Below, in pieces: positions 6,579 to 14,542 of a stretch of 53,289 bases of DNA. Below the pieces are notes generated by a model that was not told where the DNA came from, ran no database searches, and worked only from the letters and a program-made list of their open reading frames with translations. The stretch spans positions 1-53,289 of the forward strand of contig JAFSTB010000034.1 in assembly GCA_017450685.1 (NCBI GenBank), given 5' to 3'. Numbering within the stretch: the first letter of the stretch is position 1; the number at the start of each line of letters is the position of its first letter. Source of the stretch: Paludibacteraceae bacterium. GTDB lineage: Bacteria; Bacteroidota; Bacteroidia; Bacteroidales; Paludibacteraceae. The position numbers and the translations under genes are program-made.

Positions 6579-7556
6579 TTATTCGTTCATATAGATTATT
6601 TTGCTACCGTAGTTTTCGAAGTTGAAAGGCAGTTCGGTATATGCTGTCATTTGTTTTTTGAAGTTCGTTTGTTTGTCTTTCGGCACGTAGAAGAGTACGA
6701 ATCCTGCGCCTCCGGCACCGAGCAGTTTGCCGCCTAAAGCACCTGCTTGCAGTCCGCATTGGTAGAGTGTATCTATAACGGGATTGGATATACTTGTAGA
6801 AATAGATTTTTTCAGGAGCCATCCTTCGTGCAGTATTTTGCCGAAGTCGTCTATGCTACCACTCTCGAGCACGTGTCGCAACTGATATGCCATCTCCACC
6901 ATCCGACTCATTACCTGCCTTTTATCAATGTTCTGCATCTCTTTATTCTGTTCGGTGAGGATAGCCTTTGCGGAATGGGTAGTGCCGGTATAGTACATAA
7001 AGAGGTTATTCTCGAGTGCTTTTTTTGCTTCTGTGGGCATCACAATTTTTTCCACGTCCACGCTACCGTCCTGATTAAAGCTTATGAAGTTGAGTCCTCC
7101 ATAAGCGGCGGCATATTGGTCTTGTTTGCCTATAGGGTCACCGAGCCTTTCTATCTCTATATGGCACGCTGTCTGTGCGAGGTATTCGGGTGAGACAGCC
7201 TCGTGCTTATAGGCGTGCAGGACGTTAAGCAGACTGACGGTGAAAGCACTGCTGCTTCCCAACCCTGTTCCGGCAGGCACATCAGCCATAGAGGATATGT
7301 CAATGCCGTGTATATCAAGCATCTGCATACATTCGCGAAAGAGCGGATGCTGTATCTCAGCGTTAGAGCGAACCAGTTCGGTCTGCGAGTATTTGAGTAG
7401 CGACTGATTAGGATAGAAGTACTGATGTACAGCGAGGTAGATATATTTATTGATGGTGGTGGAGAGTACTGCTCCGCCATTCTCTTTGTAGTAGGCAGGC
7501 AGGTCGCTACCTCCTCCGGCGAAGGATATGCGCAGTGGTGTACGGGAGATGATCAT
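6579..7556 (-). CDS. hddA: D-glycero-alpha-D-manno-heptose 7-phosphate kinase
   Basis: A 325-residue GHMP kinase. The N-terminus IISRTPLRISFAGGGSDLP and the ATP loop PAGTGLGSSSAFTVSLL (~95-111) are characteristic, as is the C-terminal GGKLLGAGGAGFVLFY motif. In the GDP-heptose route it phosphorylates heptose 7-phosphate at C1 in the alpha configuration. Its ATG overlaps the stop of the upstream hddC-gmhB gene as ATGA, which suggests translational coupling. The context with GmhA, GmhB and HddC separates it from other sugar GHMP kinases. Confidence 0.9.
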   Translation of the reverse strand: MIISRTPLRISFAGGGSDLPAYYKENGGAVLSTTINKYIYLAVHQYFYPNQSLLKYSQTELVRSNAEIQHPLFRECMQMLDIHGIDISSMADVPAGTGLGSSSAFTVSLLNVLHAYKHEAVSPEYLAQTACHIEIERLGDPIGKQDQYAAAYGGLNFISFNQDGSVDVEKIVMPTEAKKALENNLFMYYTGTTHSAKAILTEQNKEMQNIDKRQVMSRMVEMAYQLRHVLESGSIDDFGKILHEGWLLKKSISTSISNPVIDTLYQCGLQAGALGGKLLGAGGAGFVLFYVPKDKQTNFKKQMTAYTELPFNFENYGSKIIYMNE

Positions 7557-8809
7557 AGCAATATGTTTTTAACGGCTTCGAGCAGAGCGTTCGGTTGATT
7601 GGTATTGATTTTTATTGATTGTTTGACACCGGCGTTTAGTCCGGCTTGCACGTCACGTTCAGAGTCGCCTATCATATAGGATGCTGACAGGTCTATATTC
7701 CAGTCTTGTGCTGCTTGGAGTAGCATACCTGGTTGTGGTTTGCGACAGTGGCATACAATCTTATATTCTTTTCTTTCTTCTGGGTAACCGCCATCGGGGT
7801 GATGAGGACAGAAATAGATAGCGTTCACGTAGGCGTGTTCTTTTCCTAACAACGTTTCCATTGTTTGATGTATATGGTCCAACTCTTCGAGTGAGCATAG
7901 GTTGCGTGCAATAACGGGTTGGTTGGTGACTACGATAGCGAGGATGCCGTTATTATTGAGCAGTCGTATAGCCTCAGCCGCACCCTCTATGAGTTGCATC
8001 TGCTCGGGGTTAGAGAGCAGGTTAACCTCTTGATTGATTGTTCCGTCACGGTCGAGAAAGACGGCTTGACGTTTATAGGCATTATTCCGCTTTGCCACCG
8101 TACCGGACAAAAAATCCTGTTCCACCGACTGATAGCGATCAGGTGTACCCATATCTTTCACATACTCGGCAGAGGGATATCCATATAGTCGCAGACCTTT
8201 GTCCAGACAACGAGCGAGCACATGTTTTTCTATATGACATTTCTTACCTGCTTCTATCTCTGTCAGTATCTTCGGTGAAAAGATAAAGACGGCAGCATTG
8301 ACAATGTTATGACTCACAAATCCTTCAGGGTGAGGCTTATGGTAGATCTGTTTCACCTGTTTGGTTGTGGTGTCAATATCCACTATATCTGAATCGTATG
8401 GGTGGTCATTAGGGTGTAGGAGTAAAGTGGCATCGGCATTATGTTGTTCGTGAAAGCGTTTCATCGCCATAAGGTCGATATCCATCACCGTATCACCATA
8501 AAAGACAAAGAAGCTGTCGGTGAGTCGATCGGCTAAATAAGGCAATGCACCGGCAGTACCAAGAGGCTGTGTCTCAACGAAATAGTCAATCTTGACTCCC
8601 CACTTGCTTCCATCGCCGAAATACTTTTGTATCTGTTCTCCGAGGTATCCGATGACGAAGATAAATTCAGTAAAACCGTATCGTTGAGCGAGCAACACCT
8701 CATGTTCCAAGACCGGCTTGCCGGCAACGGGGATGAGTGCTTTGGGTATCTCGCTATTGACCGATTGAATGCGTGTACCTTGACCGCCTGCTATAATCAC
8801 CACTTTCAT
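7553..8809 (-). CDS. Fusion: heptose-1-phosphate guanylyltransferase (HddC) + heptose bisphosphate phosphatase (GmhB)
   Basis: A 418-residue two-domain protein. Residues 1-~235 are a nucleotidyltransferase (AGGQGTR near the start, PKALIPVAGKP, FYGDTVMDID) that would join heptose 1-phosphate to GMP. Residues ~248-418 are a HAD-type GmhB phosphatase: FLDRDGTINQ with the nucleophile Asp, a CPHHPDGG...CHCRKP zinc-binding segment, and GDSERDVQAGLNAG. GmhB removes the 7-phosphate between the HddA and HddC steps, so this one chain holds steps 3 and 4. The frame is continuous. It starts 1 bp after the stop of the upstream GT2 gene and overlaps hddA by 4 nt. Whether the nucleotide is GTP is inferred from the HddA partner. 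Confidence 0.88.
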   Translation of the reverse strand: MKVVIIAGGQGTRIQSVNSEIPKALIPVAGKPVLEHEVLLAQRYGFTEFIFVIGYLGEQIQKYFGDGSKWGVKIDYFVETQPLGTAGALPYLADRLTDSFFVFYGDTVMDIDLMAMKRFHEQHNADATLLLHPNDHPYDSDIVDIDTTTKQVKQIYHKPHPEGFVSHNIVNAAVFIFSPKILTEIEAGKKCHIEKHVLARCLDKGLRLYGYPSAEYVKDMGTPDRYQSVEQDFLSGTVAKRNNAYKRQAVFLDRDGTINQEVNLLSNPEQMQLIEGAAEAIRLLNNNGILAIVVTNQPVIARNLCSLEELDHIHQTMETLLGKEHAYVNAIYFCPHHPDGGYPEERKEYKIVCHCRKPQPGMLLQAAQDWNIDLSASYMIGDSERDVQAGLNAGVKQSIKINTNQPNALLEAVKNILL

Positions 8810-8810
8810 C

Positions 8811-9758
8811 TTACTGTCCTCCTTGATATTGTTCTAAGTGTTTATCTTCTTTACCCTTGCAGCGTAGATAGAAACGGTATAGTTTGGGGAAACGGAATCG
8901 CCAACACATACTCTTTTTTTGCAGGCTGAAGTCTATCTGTTGCAGTATAGGTTTAAGTGCATTTTGATATTCAGTGTCGGCTGTATAGGGGAATAGTCGA
9001 TAGAGCATTTGTCGGTCGAAGAACGCCCGAAAATCGGTATTGGCTAAACGGTATGGCTTATATTTGTCAATATGTGAGGGGATATGAATATTCAAGGGGA
9101 AGGTATGTTCGCAGGCACGGTTTTCGGCATCCGTACGATAGTATGCCATATTGTTTGTAGCATCGAAAGCGGCGGGATAATTCAGTATCAGCCTGTACCA
9201 CAGGTCTATATCTTCGCCATAGATGATACTATTATCGAAGCCTCCCACCTCGTTGAAGGCTTTTTTGCTTATGGCGGTAGCACTTGTCCAGAACGGGCAT
9301 CCCCATTCGCGCCAAGGGTTGGCAGGCAACAGACCGCGAAAATCGTTGTACGGTGCACTTTGCCAACGGCTATCAACAAGTACTTGTTCGCCTTGCATAG
9401 TGGAATATGCCATACCCCATATCCCAGCTTGCGGGTAGTCATGAATAAGAGCAACGAGGTTCTCAAGGTAGTGGTCATCCCATCTATCGTCGGCATCAAT
9501 GAAGGCTATATGTTCGGCTTGTGCATGTTCGACAGTCTCATTACGCGCGGGTGTGACACCGTGCCTATTGACCTGCATATAGACATGTATGCGCGGGTCT
9601 TGCTTCGAGAGTTGTTGTATCTGCTCCAACGAACCGTCAGTGGAATAGCCGTCCACTACCACAATCTCAAAGTCTTGGTAGGTCTGGCGTTGAAGACTAC
9701 GAATAGTGTTAGTAATCGACTGCGCCTTGTTGTATAAAGGAATGACAATGGATATCAT
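8811..9758 (-). CDS. Glycosyltransferase family 2 (A)
   Basis: A 315-residue GT-A glycosyltransferase. It has the N-terminal ISIVIPLYNKAQ, the nucleotide-binding VVVDGYSTDGS (with G where D is usual) and the metal-binding IDADDRWDD (~90). GGFDNSIIYGEDIDLWYR (~175-190) holds the acceptor-side ED motif. There are no membrane segments. It probably adds a sugar to a surface polysaccharide or glycan on the cytoplasmic side. It is coupled by an ATGA overlap to the next upstream GT2 gene and lies directly before the heptose genes, so heptose transfer is possible (inference). Confidence 0.85.
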   Translation of the reverse strand: MISIVIPLYNKAQSITNTIRSLQRQTYQDFEIVVVDGYSTDGSLEQIQQLSKQDPRIHVYMQVNRHGVTPARNETVEHAQAEHIAFIDADDRWDDHYLENLVALIHDYPQAGIWGMAYSTMQGEQVLVDSRWQSAPYNDFRGLLPANPWREWGCPFWTSATAISKKAFNEVGGFDNSIIYGEDIDLWYRLILNYPAAFDATNNMAYYRTDAENRACEHTFPLNIHIPSHIDKYKPYRLANTDFRAFFDRQMLYRLFPYTADTEYQNALKPILQQIDFSLQKKSMCWRFRFPKLYRFYLRCKGKEDKHLEQYQGGQ

Positions 9759-10696
9759 CTGCTTCGACGTTTTTCGTCTAATTGGTATAGGATTTTAGCA
9801 ATGGAATATGGCAAATGGAAGAAGAGGCGGTACTTGAAAGGCAGTTGCTCAAAATCCAGTTTACTTATTGCCGTCCGAGCATCGGCATACTGCGTTTTGT
9901 CGGCGAAATAAGTATGTTTGATTTTGATGGCACACCAGCGTTGCACCCACTCATAGAACTCGCTGTTTTGCATATAGAGCGGCTGACGATACTTGTCGGC
10001 ATAGGAAGGCAACCAGTAACGCAAGAGCCTTGGTTGGTTCATAGCACGGTTCTGAGCATCATATCGGTAATAAACCATATACCTATCGTAGAACACCACC
10101 TTACCGGTGGCTATGATGCGAAACCACATATCATTGTCCTCTGAATATCTGAGTCGTTCGTCGAACATACCTACCTGACGGAACACTTTTTTGTCAATAA
10201 CCACCGACGATGAGCAGAAGAGGTCGGATGTGCGGTTAGGCAAGTGGAAATAGTTAGGGACATACCCTCTATGGCCTTCAGGCAGACCTGTTCGGAGTTG
10301 TCTGACCGGTTTGCCTCCATAAACCTCGGCATAGTTAATGCCCCACATGCGTGCTTCCGGGAAATCGTGGATAAGACTGAGTTGTTCTTTCAGATAGTTT
10401 TTATCCCATATATCGTCGGCATCCAATAGGGCTATATACTCACCTTGTGCTTCACGTATGCCGGTATTGCGTGCCGAACAAACGCCACCATTGGACTTGC
10501 GGATAAGATGAATAGGTATGCCACAGTCCTTATGGCTTTGGATAAAAGTCTGCACCACTTGTGCCGATTGGTCGGTGGAGCCATCGTCCACCACTAATAC
10601 TTCAGAGGGAGCAACGCTCTGCTCCACTACACTTTGCAAGGTGCTACCAATGTTTGTCTCTTTATTATAGAGCGGTATGACAACAGACAGGCTCAT
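9755..10696 (-). CDS. Glycosyltransferase family 2 (B)
   Basis: A 313-residue GT-A glycosyltransferase, paralogous in layout to the neighbouring GT2. It has SVVIPLYNKETNIG at the start, VVDDGSTDQSA, the DxD-type LLDADDIWDKNYL (~92-104) and GMFDERLRYSEDNDMWFR. There are no membrane helices. Its ATG overlaps the stop of the M48 protein gene upstream and its own stop overlaps the next GT2 start, so three genes in a row are translationally linked. The acceptor is unknown. Confidence 0.85.
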   Translation of the reverse strand: MSLSVVIPLYNKETNIGSTLQSVVEQSVAPSEVLVVDDGSTDQSAQVVQTFIQSHKDCGIPIHLIRKSNGGVCSARNTGIREAQGEYIALLDADDIWDKNYLKEQLSLIHDFPEARMWGINYAEVYGGKPVRQLRTGLPEGHRGYVPNYFHLPNRTSDLFCSSSVVIDKKVFRQVGMFDERLRYSEDNDMWFRIIATGKVVFYDRYMVYYRYDAQNRAMNQPRLLRYWLPSYADKYRQPLYMQNSEFYEWVQRWCAIKIKHTYFADKTQYADARTAISKLDFEQLPFKYRLFFHLPYSIAKILYQLDEKRRSR

Positions 10697-11970
10697 GCTA
10701 TTGATTCCAAGGACGGTATGTAGTTTTTCTGTATGGCTTCGGCTATGGCTTGACTCACTTCCATATCGCTAAGCGACACGCTGCTGCCGAACTGATAGAG
10801 CAGATCCACTTCTTTGGTGGAGATGATCTTATCAGACATAACGATATGAATCATATATTCGAGCATACTGTCGCGCATACCGGGGTTGATTTTCAGTATG
10901 TTCTCCACTGAACTATTAAAAGTCTGAGCCACATTCCCTTCCGCTATCTCGTCTAAGAAGCGTCGAGGGAAGATCTTGAGTGCTGCCAGACTCTCTATGA
11001 TCTGGTTTATCTCTTTCTCTCTTATCTCCCCGTCGGCATTAGCCACTATCAGTCCTGCCGAGGCTATGAACTGAGCCATATACTCGTCCAACTCGCTATC
11101 ACCGATTTTCAAAAGGATAGATATCAGTTCGTCCATTCCTTTTTGCAGGTCTTCTTGTGTCTTGGCGGTGGCAAAGAGGTTGAGAGCCTGTACGCGAATA
11201 GGGTTGACGGGGTGTGAGGAGCGACTGAAGCCTTTGTCTTTAAGGAAATAGTCGAGACGACGATTGTTGTCGGCTATGAGTGCATCGATGCTCACGTTCA
11301 TCTTCATAAGGTCCAAACCGGATGCCATCTTAAAGAAAGCCGTTACACACACCGACAGGTCTTCCATCGCTATAAATCCATATCGGTCAGCCACCAACTC
11401 AGCCAACTGCTCATGCAAACGGATCTTATATTGCAGTGAGATAGGCACATTGCTCTCAGGCGGAAAAACGAACTGTATAAGTCTGGACAGGGCTGTATCT
11501 TTGTTGATAAGGTGTCCTAACTCATGACCGATGACGAACTTCAATTCCTCGCGCGTCATAAGGTCGAACAGTCCGGAATTGACATTCACTATATGCGGTT
11601 CACCCTCATCGTCGGCTGCCACTGAAAAGGCGTTGACATCCGAATCACCGGTTATATAGAAGTCCACATTATCCGTAAACTGCAGTTTCTCTTTCACCTC
11701 TTGGCAGAGGTTATAGAAGTCGGGCAGCAACTCTTTTTGCACTTTGAGGCTATGTCCTTCCATACTGCTTCGCCAATAAGCGTCGGTGGACGATATCTTC
11801 GTCTTGCGCAGCACCTCTTCCACCACCGAGCCTTGCAGAGCGGTATAGATCTGCTGACCTATCTGTTTCTCCAACTCCAAGGTGGGTGTGAGGTCGTTCA
11901 TATTGCGCACGGTTGGTGCATCTGCGGAGGAGTTGTGCAACCAAGCGAAAAGTTTGCTTACATTAGACAT
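10693..11970 (-). CDS. M48-type metallopeptidase with C-terminal TerB-like domain
   Basis: The family-like part has HELGH in FVIGHELGHLINKD (the zinc-binding HExxH of M48 peptidases) with a downstream ELVADRYG that supplies the third ligand. The C-terminal ~130 residues (ASAGLIVANADGEIREKEINQI...) resemble the TerB/DUF533 helical domain with its acidic metal-binding turn. There is no signal peptide and no clear transmembrane helix, so a cytoplasmic location is likely. I take the ATG at 11970 (MSNVSKLF, 425 residues). A longer frame begins with a GTG at 12075 inside apbE and lacks family resemblance. It shares a 4-nt overlap with GT2 (B). Confidence 0.82.
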   Translation of the reverse strand: MSNVSKLFAWLHNSSADAPTVRNMNDLTPTLELEKQIGQQIYTALQGSVVEEVLRKTKISSTDAYWRSSMEGHSLKVQKELLPDFYNLCQEVKEKLQFTDNVDFYITGDSDVNAFSVAADDEGEPHIVNVNSGLFDLMTREELKFVIGHELGHLINKDTALSRLIQFVFPPESNVPISLQYKIRLHEQLAELVADRYGFIAMEDLSVCVTAFFKMASGLDLMKMNVSIDALIADNNRRLDYFLKDKGFSRSSHPVNPIRVQALNLFATAKTQEDLQKGMDELISILLKIGDSELDEYMAQFIASAGLIVANADGEIREKEINQIIESLAALKIFPRRFLDEIAEGNVAQTFNSSVENILKINPGMRDSMLEYMIHIVMSDKIISTKEVDLLYQFGSSVSLSDMEVSQAIAEAIQKNYIPSLESIA

Positions 11971-12005
11971 AGCGTTTAGGGTTAGGCGTAGGGTGTGAAG
12001 TTCAT

Positions 12006-13007
12006 TTATTTTTCCGTCCAACGGTCGGACACTCTTACTTGCATCGTGTCTGACTTTGCTTCTATGAGATAACACTCTGCATCATCCAACGAGTTGATCA
12101 GTGCGAGTGCACTATCCGTTCCCAATACCATACAGCAGGTGGCGAGTGCGTCGGCACGCATACAAGACGATGCCGTGACAGTGGCTGAGAGCAGACTATG
12201 GTGAACAGGATAGCCTGTACGCGGATCGATGGTATGACTGCGACGAACACCGTTGTCGTAGTAGAAATTGCGATAGTTGCCCGAGGTAGCCATAGCAACC
12301 GACGAGGTACGTATCACATCCTGCAACTCTTGCTTATTGCCTGTCACATCATCTATGGGTTTGGTTATACCTATCGCCCATTTCTCGCCGCGACTGTTCA
12401 AGCCCGATGCCACCACCTCACCGCCTATATCCACCAACATATTCTCCACTCCTTTGGACTTCAGCCACTCAGCCACCTTATCGCAACCAAACCCTTTGGC
12501 TACGGCTCCGGCATCCAATCGCTGACGCGGGTCGCCTTTGATTAGACGGTGGTCCATCACTCGAAGGGAAGCATAGTCAACCAACTCAAGCAGACTGTCA
12601 ATCACCTGCTTAGTCATCTGCTGACGGTTCTCAAAACCAAACCCCCAAGCGTTAACCAACGGTGCCACCGTAATATCAAAAGCACCGTCACTGAGCCGAG
12701 ACACCTCTTCCGATACGCGAAAAACAGCCTCAAAATCAGCATTGGTAACCACTTCCTCGTTGTTGTTGATACGCGACAAGACCGACTGTGGATTGAACAT
12801 CGACAATGCCTCATCCACCTCTCGCATTACGGCTCTCAGACTGTCGTGATAATCCTTATCTGCCTCATACTGAATAGTATAGACCGTACCAAAAACAAAA
12901 CCTTCGTTGCGAAAGTACTGTTTGTTTTCTCCACCGGGCAGCAATAAAAGCAGTCCTGCCAATATTACAAAAGCCAATGCCACTGCCGTTTTGATGTTTG
13001 TTCGCAT
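12006..13007 (-). CDS. apbE: FAD:protein FMN transferase (ApbE)
   Basis: A 333-residue ApbE-family protein. An N-terminal membrane anchor or signal (residues 6-24, AVALAFVILAGLLLLLPG) places the catalytic part in the periplasm, without a lipobox Cys. Family motifs are visible: the start of the domain FGTVYTIQYEA, AGAVAKGFGCDKVA (~168-181), GGEVVASG, SGNYRNFYY and HTIDPRTGYPV, then the metal-binding ADALATCCMVLG. ApbE transfers FMN from FAD onto Thr/Ser of target redox proteins. No obvious flavinylation target is encoded nearby. It lies 14 bp after the outer-membrane protein gene. Confidence 0.93.
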   Translation of the reverse strand: MRTNIKTAVALAFVILAGLLLLLPGGENKQYFRNEGFVFGTVYTIQYEADKDYHDSLRAVMREVDEALSMFNPQSVLSRINNNEEVVTNADFEAVFRVSEEVSRLSDGAFDITVAPLVNAWGFGFENRQQMTKQVIDSLLELVDYASLRVMDHRLIKGDPRQRLDAGAVAKGFGCDKVAEWLKSKGVENMLVDIGGEVVASGLNSRGEKWAIGITKPIDDVTGNKQELQDVIRTSSVAMATSGNYRNFYYDNGVRRSHTIDPRTGYPVHHSLLSATVTASSCMRADALATCCMVLGTDSALALINSLDDAECYLIEAKSDTMQVRVSDRWTEK

Positions 13008-13021
13008 CTCTTATCTTATTA

Positions 13022-13990
13022 TCAGAACCATACGCTCATGCCAATGGCTCCGTTCACTTTCTGCACATACAGTTTGTCATCGCCGGCGAGGTTGATATAG
13101 GCATTATCCTTGTTAAGGTTGCAGGTGTTAAGCATACCTACACCAAAGACGCTTATAGAGCACAGGTCATCACCCAGCGACCACTCTTTCTCTATGCGCA
13201 GAGAGATATTATTGAGCGCACAAGTATATCTTTCGTTCACCAGATTACCATTGTCGTCCACGTCGAGCCAGTCCATATCCGTGTATTGGCTCATCCACGG
13301 GCTGAAACCGATAGCACCGCCGAGACTGAGCCCCAACTCATCCCAAGTATGAGTATAACCCACTTCGATATAAGTGGAATAGGCACGTTTCCATTCGCCG
13401 TCCACCTCGCCGTCTTCGTTGATAAAGGGGTGCTTCAAGTAACCGTCATCACCGCTGACCATAGTGTTCCAAGTGAAATAGAGAGGCACACCAAGCAAAG
13501 TCTCAAAATCATAACCCAACGACACTTCCGTTTGTGAGGTATGACCTGCCTCCTTAACCTTGTCTATGCTGCCGGCAGAGAAGAAATTGCTGCCGCCAAA
13601 ATAGTAGTAATGAGTGAAGCCTAAGGTGACACCCCACAGATTAAGATTGGCATAGATATCCAATTCAGGAATGAAATAAGTATTAGGGTTATAGTCGTCT
13701 GTTTTGTCTTTGCCTTTGTAGAACTTCCAGTCAGAAGCACCTACCGACCACCACGTACCAAAGCGAAAAGAGGTATGCTTTGAGTCCCAACCCACCGCTA
13801 AGTCGGGCTGAAAACTCAAACCGCCGTTGTACTGACCACGCCACAGATAAGTGGATACCAATTCGGCTCCGGCATCGTAAGCGAACTCTAAACCCTCACC
13901 GCTTGTCTCAACCTCCTGTTGGGCTTTGAGAGGACTCACACTAACAAAAACAGCAACCAGTGCTAACAAAAGAGAAGATAGTTGTTTCAT
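13022..13990 (-). CDS. Putative outer-membrane beta-barrel protein
   Basis: Taken from the ATG at 13990 (MKQLSSLLLALVAVF...), which starts a clear signal peptide ending at LKAQQ; the frame extends further upstream but without a signal. The mature protein (~300 residues) is made of alternating amphipathic strands rich in Tyr/Trp/Gly and ends in Phe (SVWF), the usual C-terminal residue for outer-membrane barrels. I do not recognise a specific family; the segment TYLWRGQYNGG resembles porin-like proteins that begin with a trans-membrane strand at Trp-Arg-Gly. It is first in the unit that continues into apbE and the glycosylation genes. Confidence 0.7.
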   Translation of the reverse strand: MKQLSSLLLALVAVFVSVSPLKAQQEVETSGEGLEFAYDAGAELVSTYLWRGQYNGGLSFQPDLAVGWDSKHTSFRFGTWWSVGASDWKFYKGKDKTDDYNPNTYFIPELDIYANLNLWGVTLGFTHYYYFGGSNFFSAGSIDKVKEAGHTSQTEVSLGYDFETLLGVPLYFTWNTMVSGDDGYLKHPFINEDGEVDGEWKRAYSTYIEVGYTHTWDELGLSLGGAIGFSPWMSQYTDMDWLDVDDNGNLVNERYTCALNNISLRIEKEWSLGDDLCSISVFGVGMLNTCNLNKDNAYINLAGDDKLYVQKVNGAIGMSVWF

Positions 13991-14064
13991 TTCAGAACAC
14001 GAATTATAGGCAAACCGCCGAAAGCAGTCTGCCAAAGAAAAATAATAAAATTAAGTTAAACGAT

Positions 14065-14313
14065 TTATAGTGCATTTTTTGTTTCCCACGCAATACGCAG
14101 AGCCACATCCAATATGCGTGTATTGTCGATAGTGACTATGCCTCCGTCCGGCCCGGGCTCCAAATGGCTGCCGCTATCGGGAGTGGCTGTACCACGGAAA
14201 AAATCCCTAACATCATCGGCTGCAATACCTAACTCGGTGGCTATCACAGCCGAACTGCCGTGTGGCAGACTATCTTTCACTTCACGAAGACGATTGAATG
14301 TAGTGCGTATCAT
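14065..14313 (-). CDS. Small conserved-looking protein, possible helix-turn-helix (82 aa)
   Basis: The start is fixed by a promoter. The consensus TTTG-N20-TATCTTTG at 14371-14340 lies just upstream of the ATG at 14313 (MIRTTFNRLRE), while the longer open frame starts upstream of that promoter. The protein is 82 residues. AVIATELGIAADDVRDFFRG could be a helix-turn-helix-like unit, and the C-terminus VTIDNTRILDVALRIAWETK is well formed. I do not recognise a family. The gene is divergent from dnaE and ends 74 bp before the outer-membrane protein start. Confidence 0.65.
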   Translation of the reverse strand: MIRTTFNRLREVKDSLPHGSSAVIATELGIAADDVRDFFRGTATPDSGSHLEPGPDGGIVTIDNTRILDVALRIAWETKNAL

Positions 14314-14339
14314 AATTGCAATGTGTTTATTTACCGCCG

Positions 14340-14371
14340 CAAAGATAGAGACTTTTGCGCGATTGTGCAAA
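14340..14371 (-). promoter_or_regulatory. Promoter of the 82-aa protein
   Basis: On the minus strand, TTTG (14371-14368), 20-nt spacer, TATCTTTG (14347-14340). This is an exact consensus match. The ATG follows ~27 nt past the -7 element. Confidence 0.8.
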
Positions 14372-14387
14372 TTTATGCACAATTCAC

Positions 14388-14418
14388 TTTCATTATTCCG
14401 ATAATTCCCGTACTTTTG
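14388..14418 (+). promoter_or_regulatory. Likely dnaE promoter
   Basis: TACTTTTG at 14411-14418 fits the -7 element. A weaker TTTC at 14388-14391 (19-nt spacer) takes the -33 place. The ATG of dnaE follows at 14543. The promoter is back to back with that of the 82-aa gene. Confidence 0.55.
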
Positions 14419-14542
14419 CAACGCCCTTTCCGAATAGAGCAAAGCACTAATGCAACCCTTTTCTTACCCCCGAATCCGATTCAGAGCAAACAAAAGAAAA
14501 ACCAACCATCCCCAACTCCTAACTTCTAATTCCTAATTATAT

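Noticed and set aside
9084..9737. 217-residue plus-strand frame
   Set aside because: Antisense to a clear GT2 gene with intact motifs.
12006..14035. Target protein for ApbE flavinylation among the neighbours
   Set aside because: No D-G-x-T-S/G-A-T-type flavinylation motif was seen in the adjacent outer-membrane or M48 proteins.
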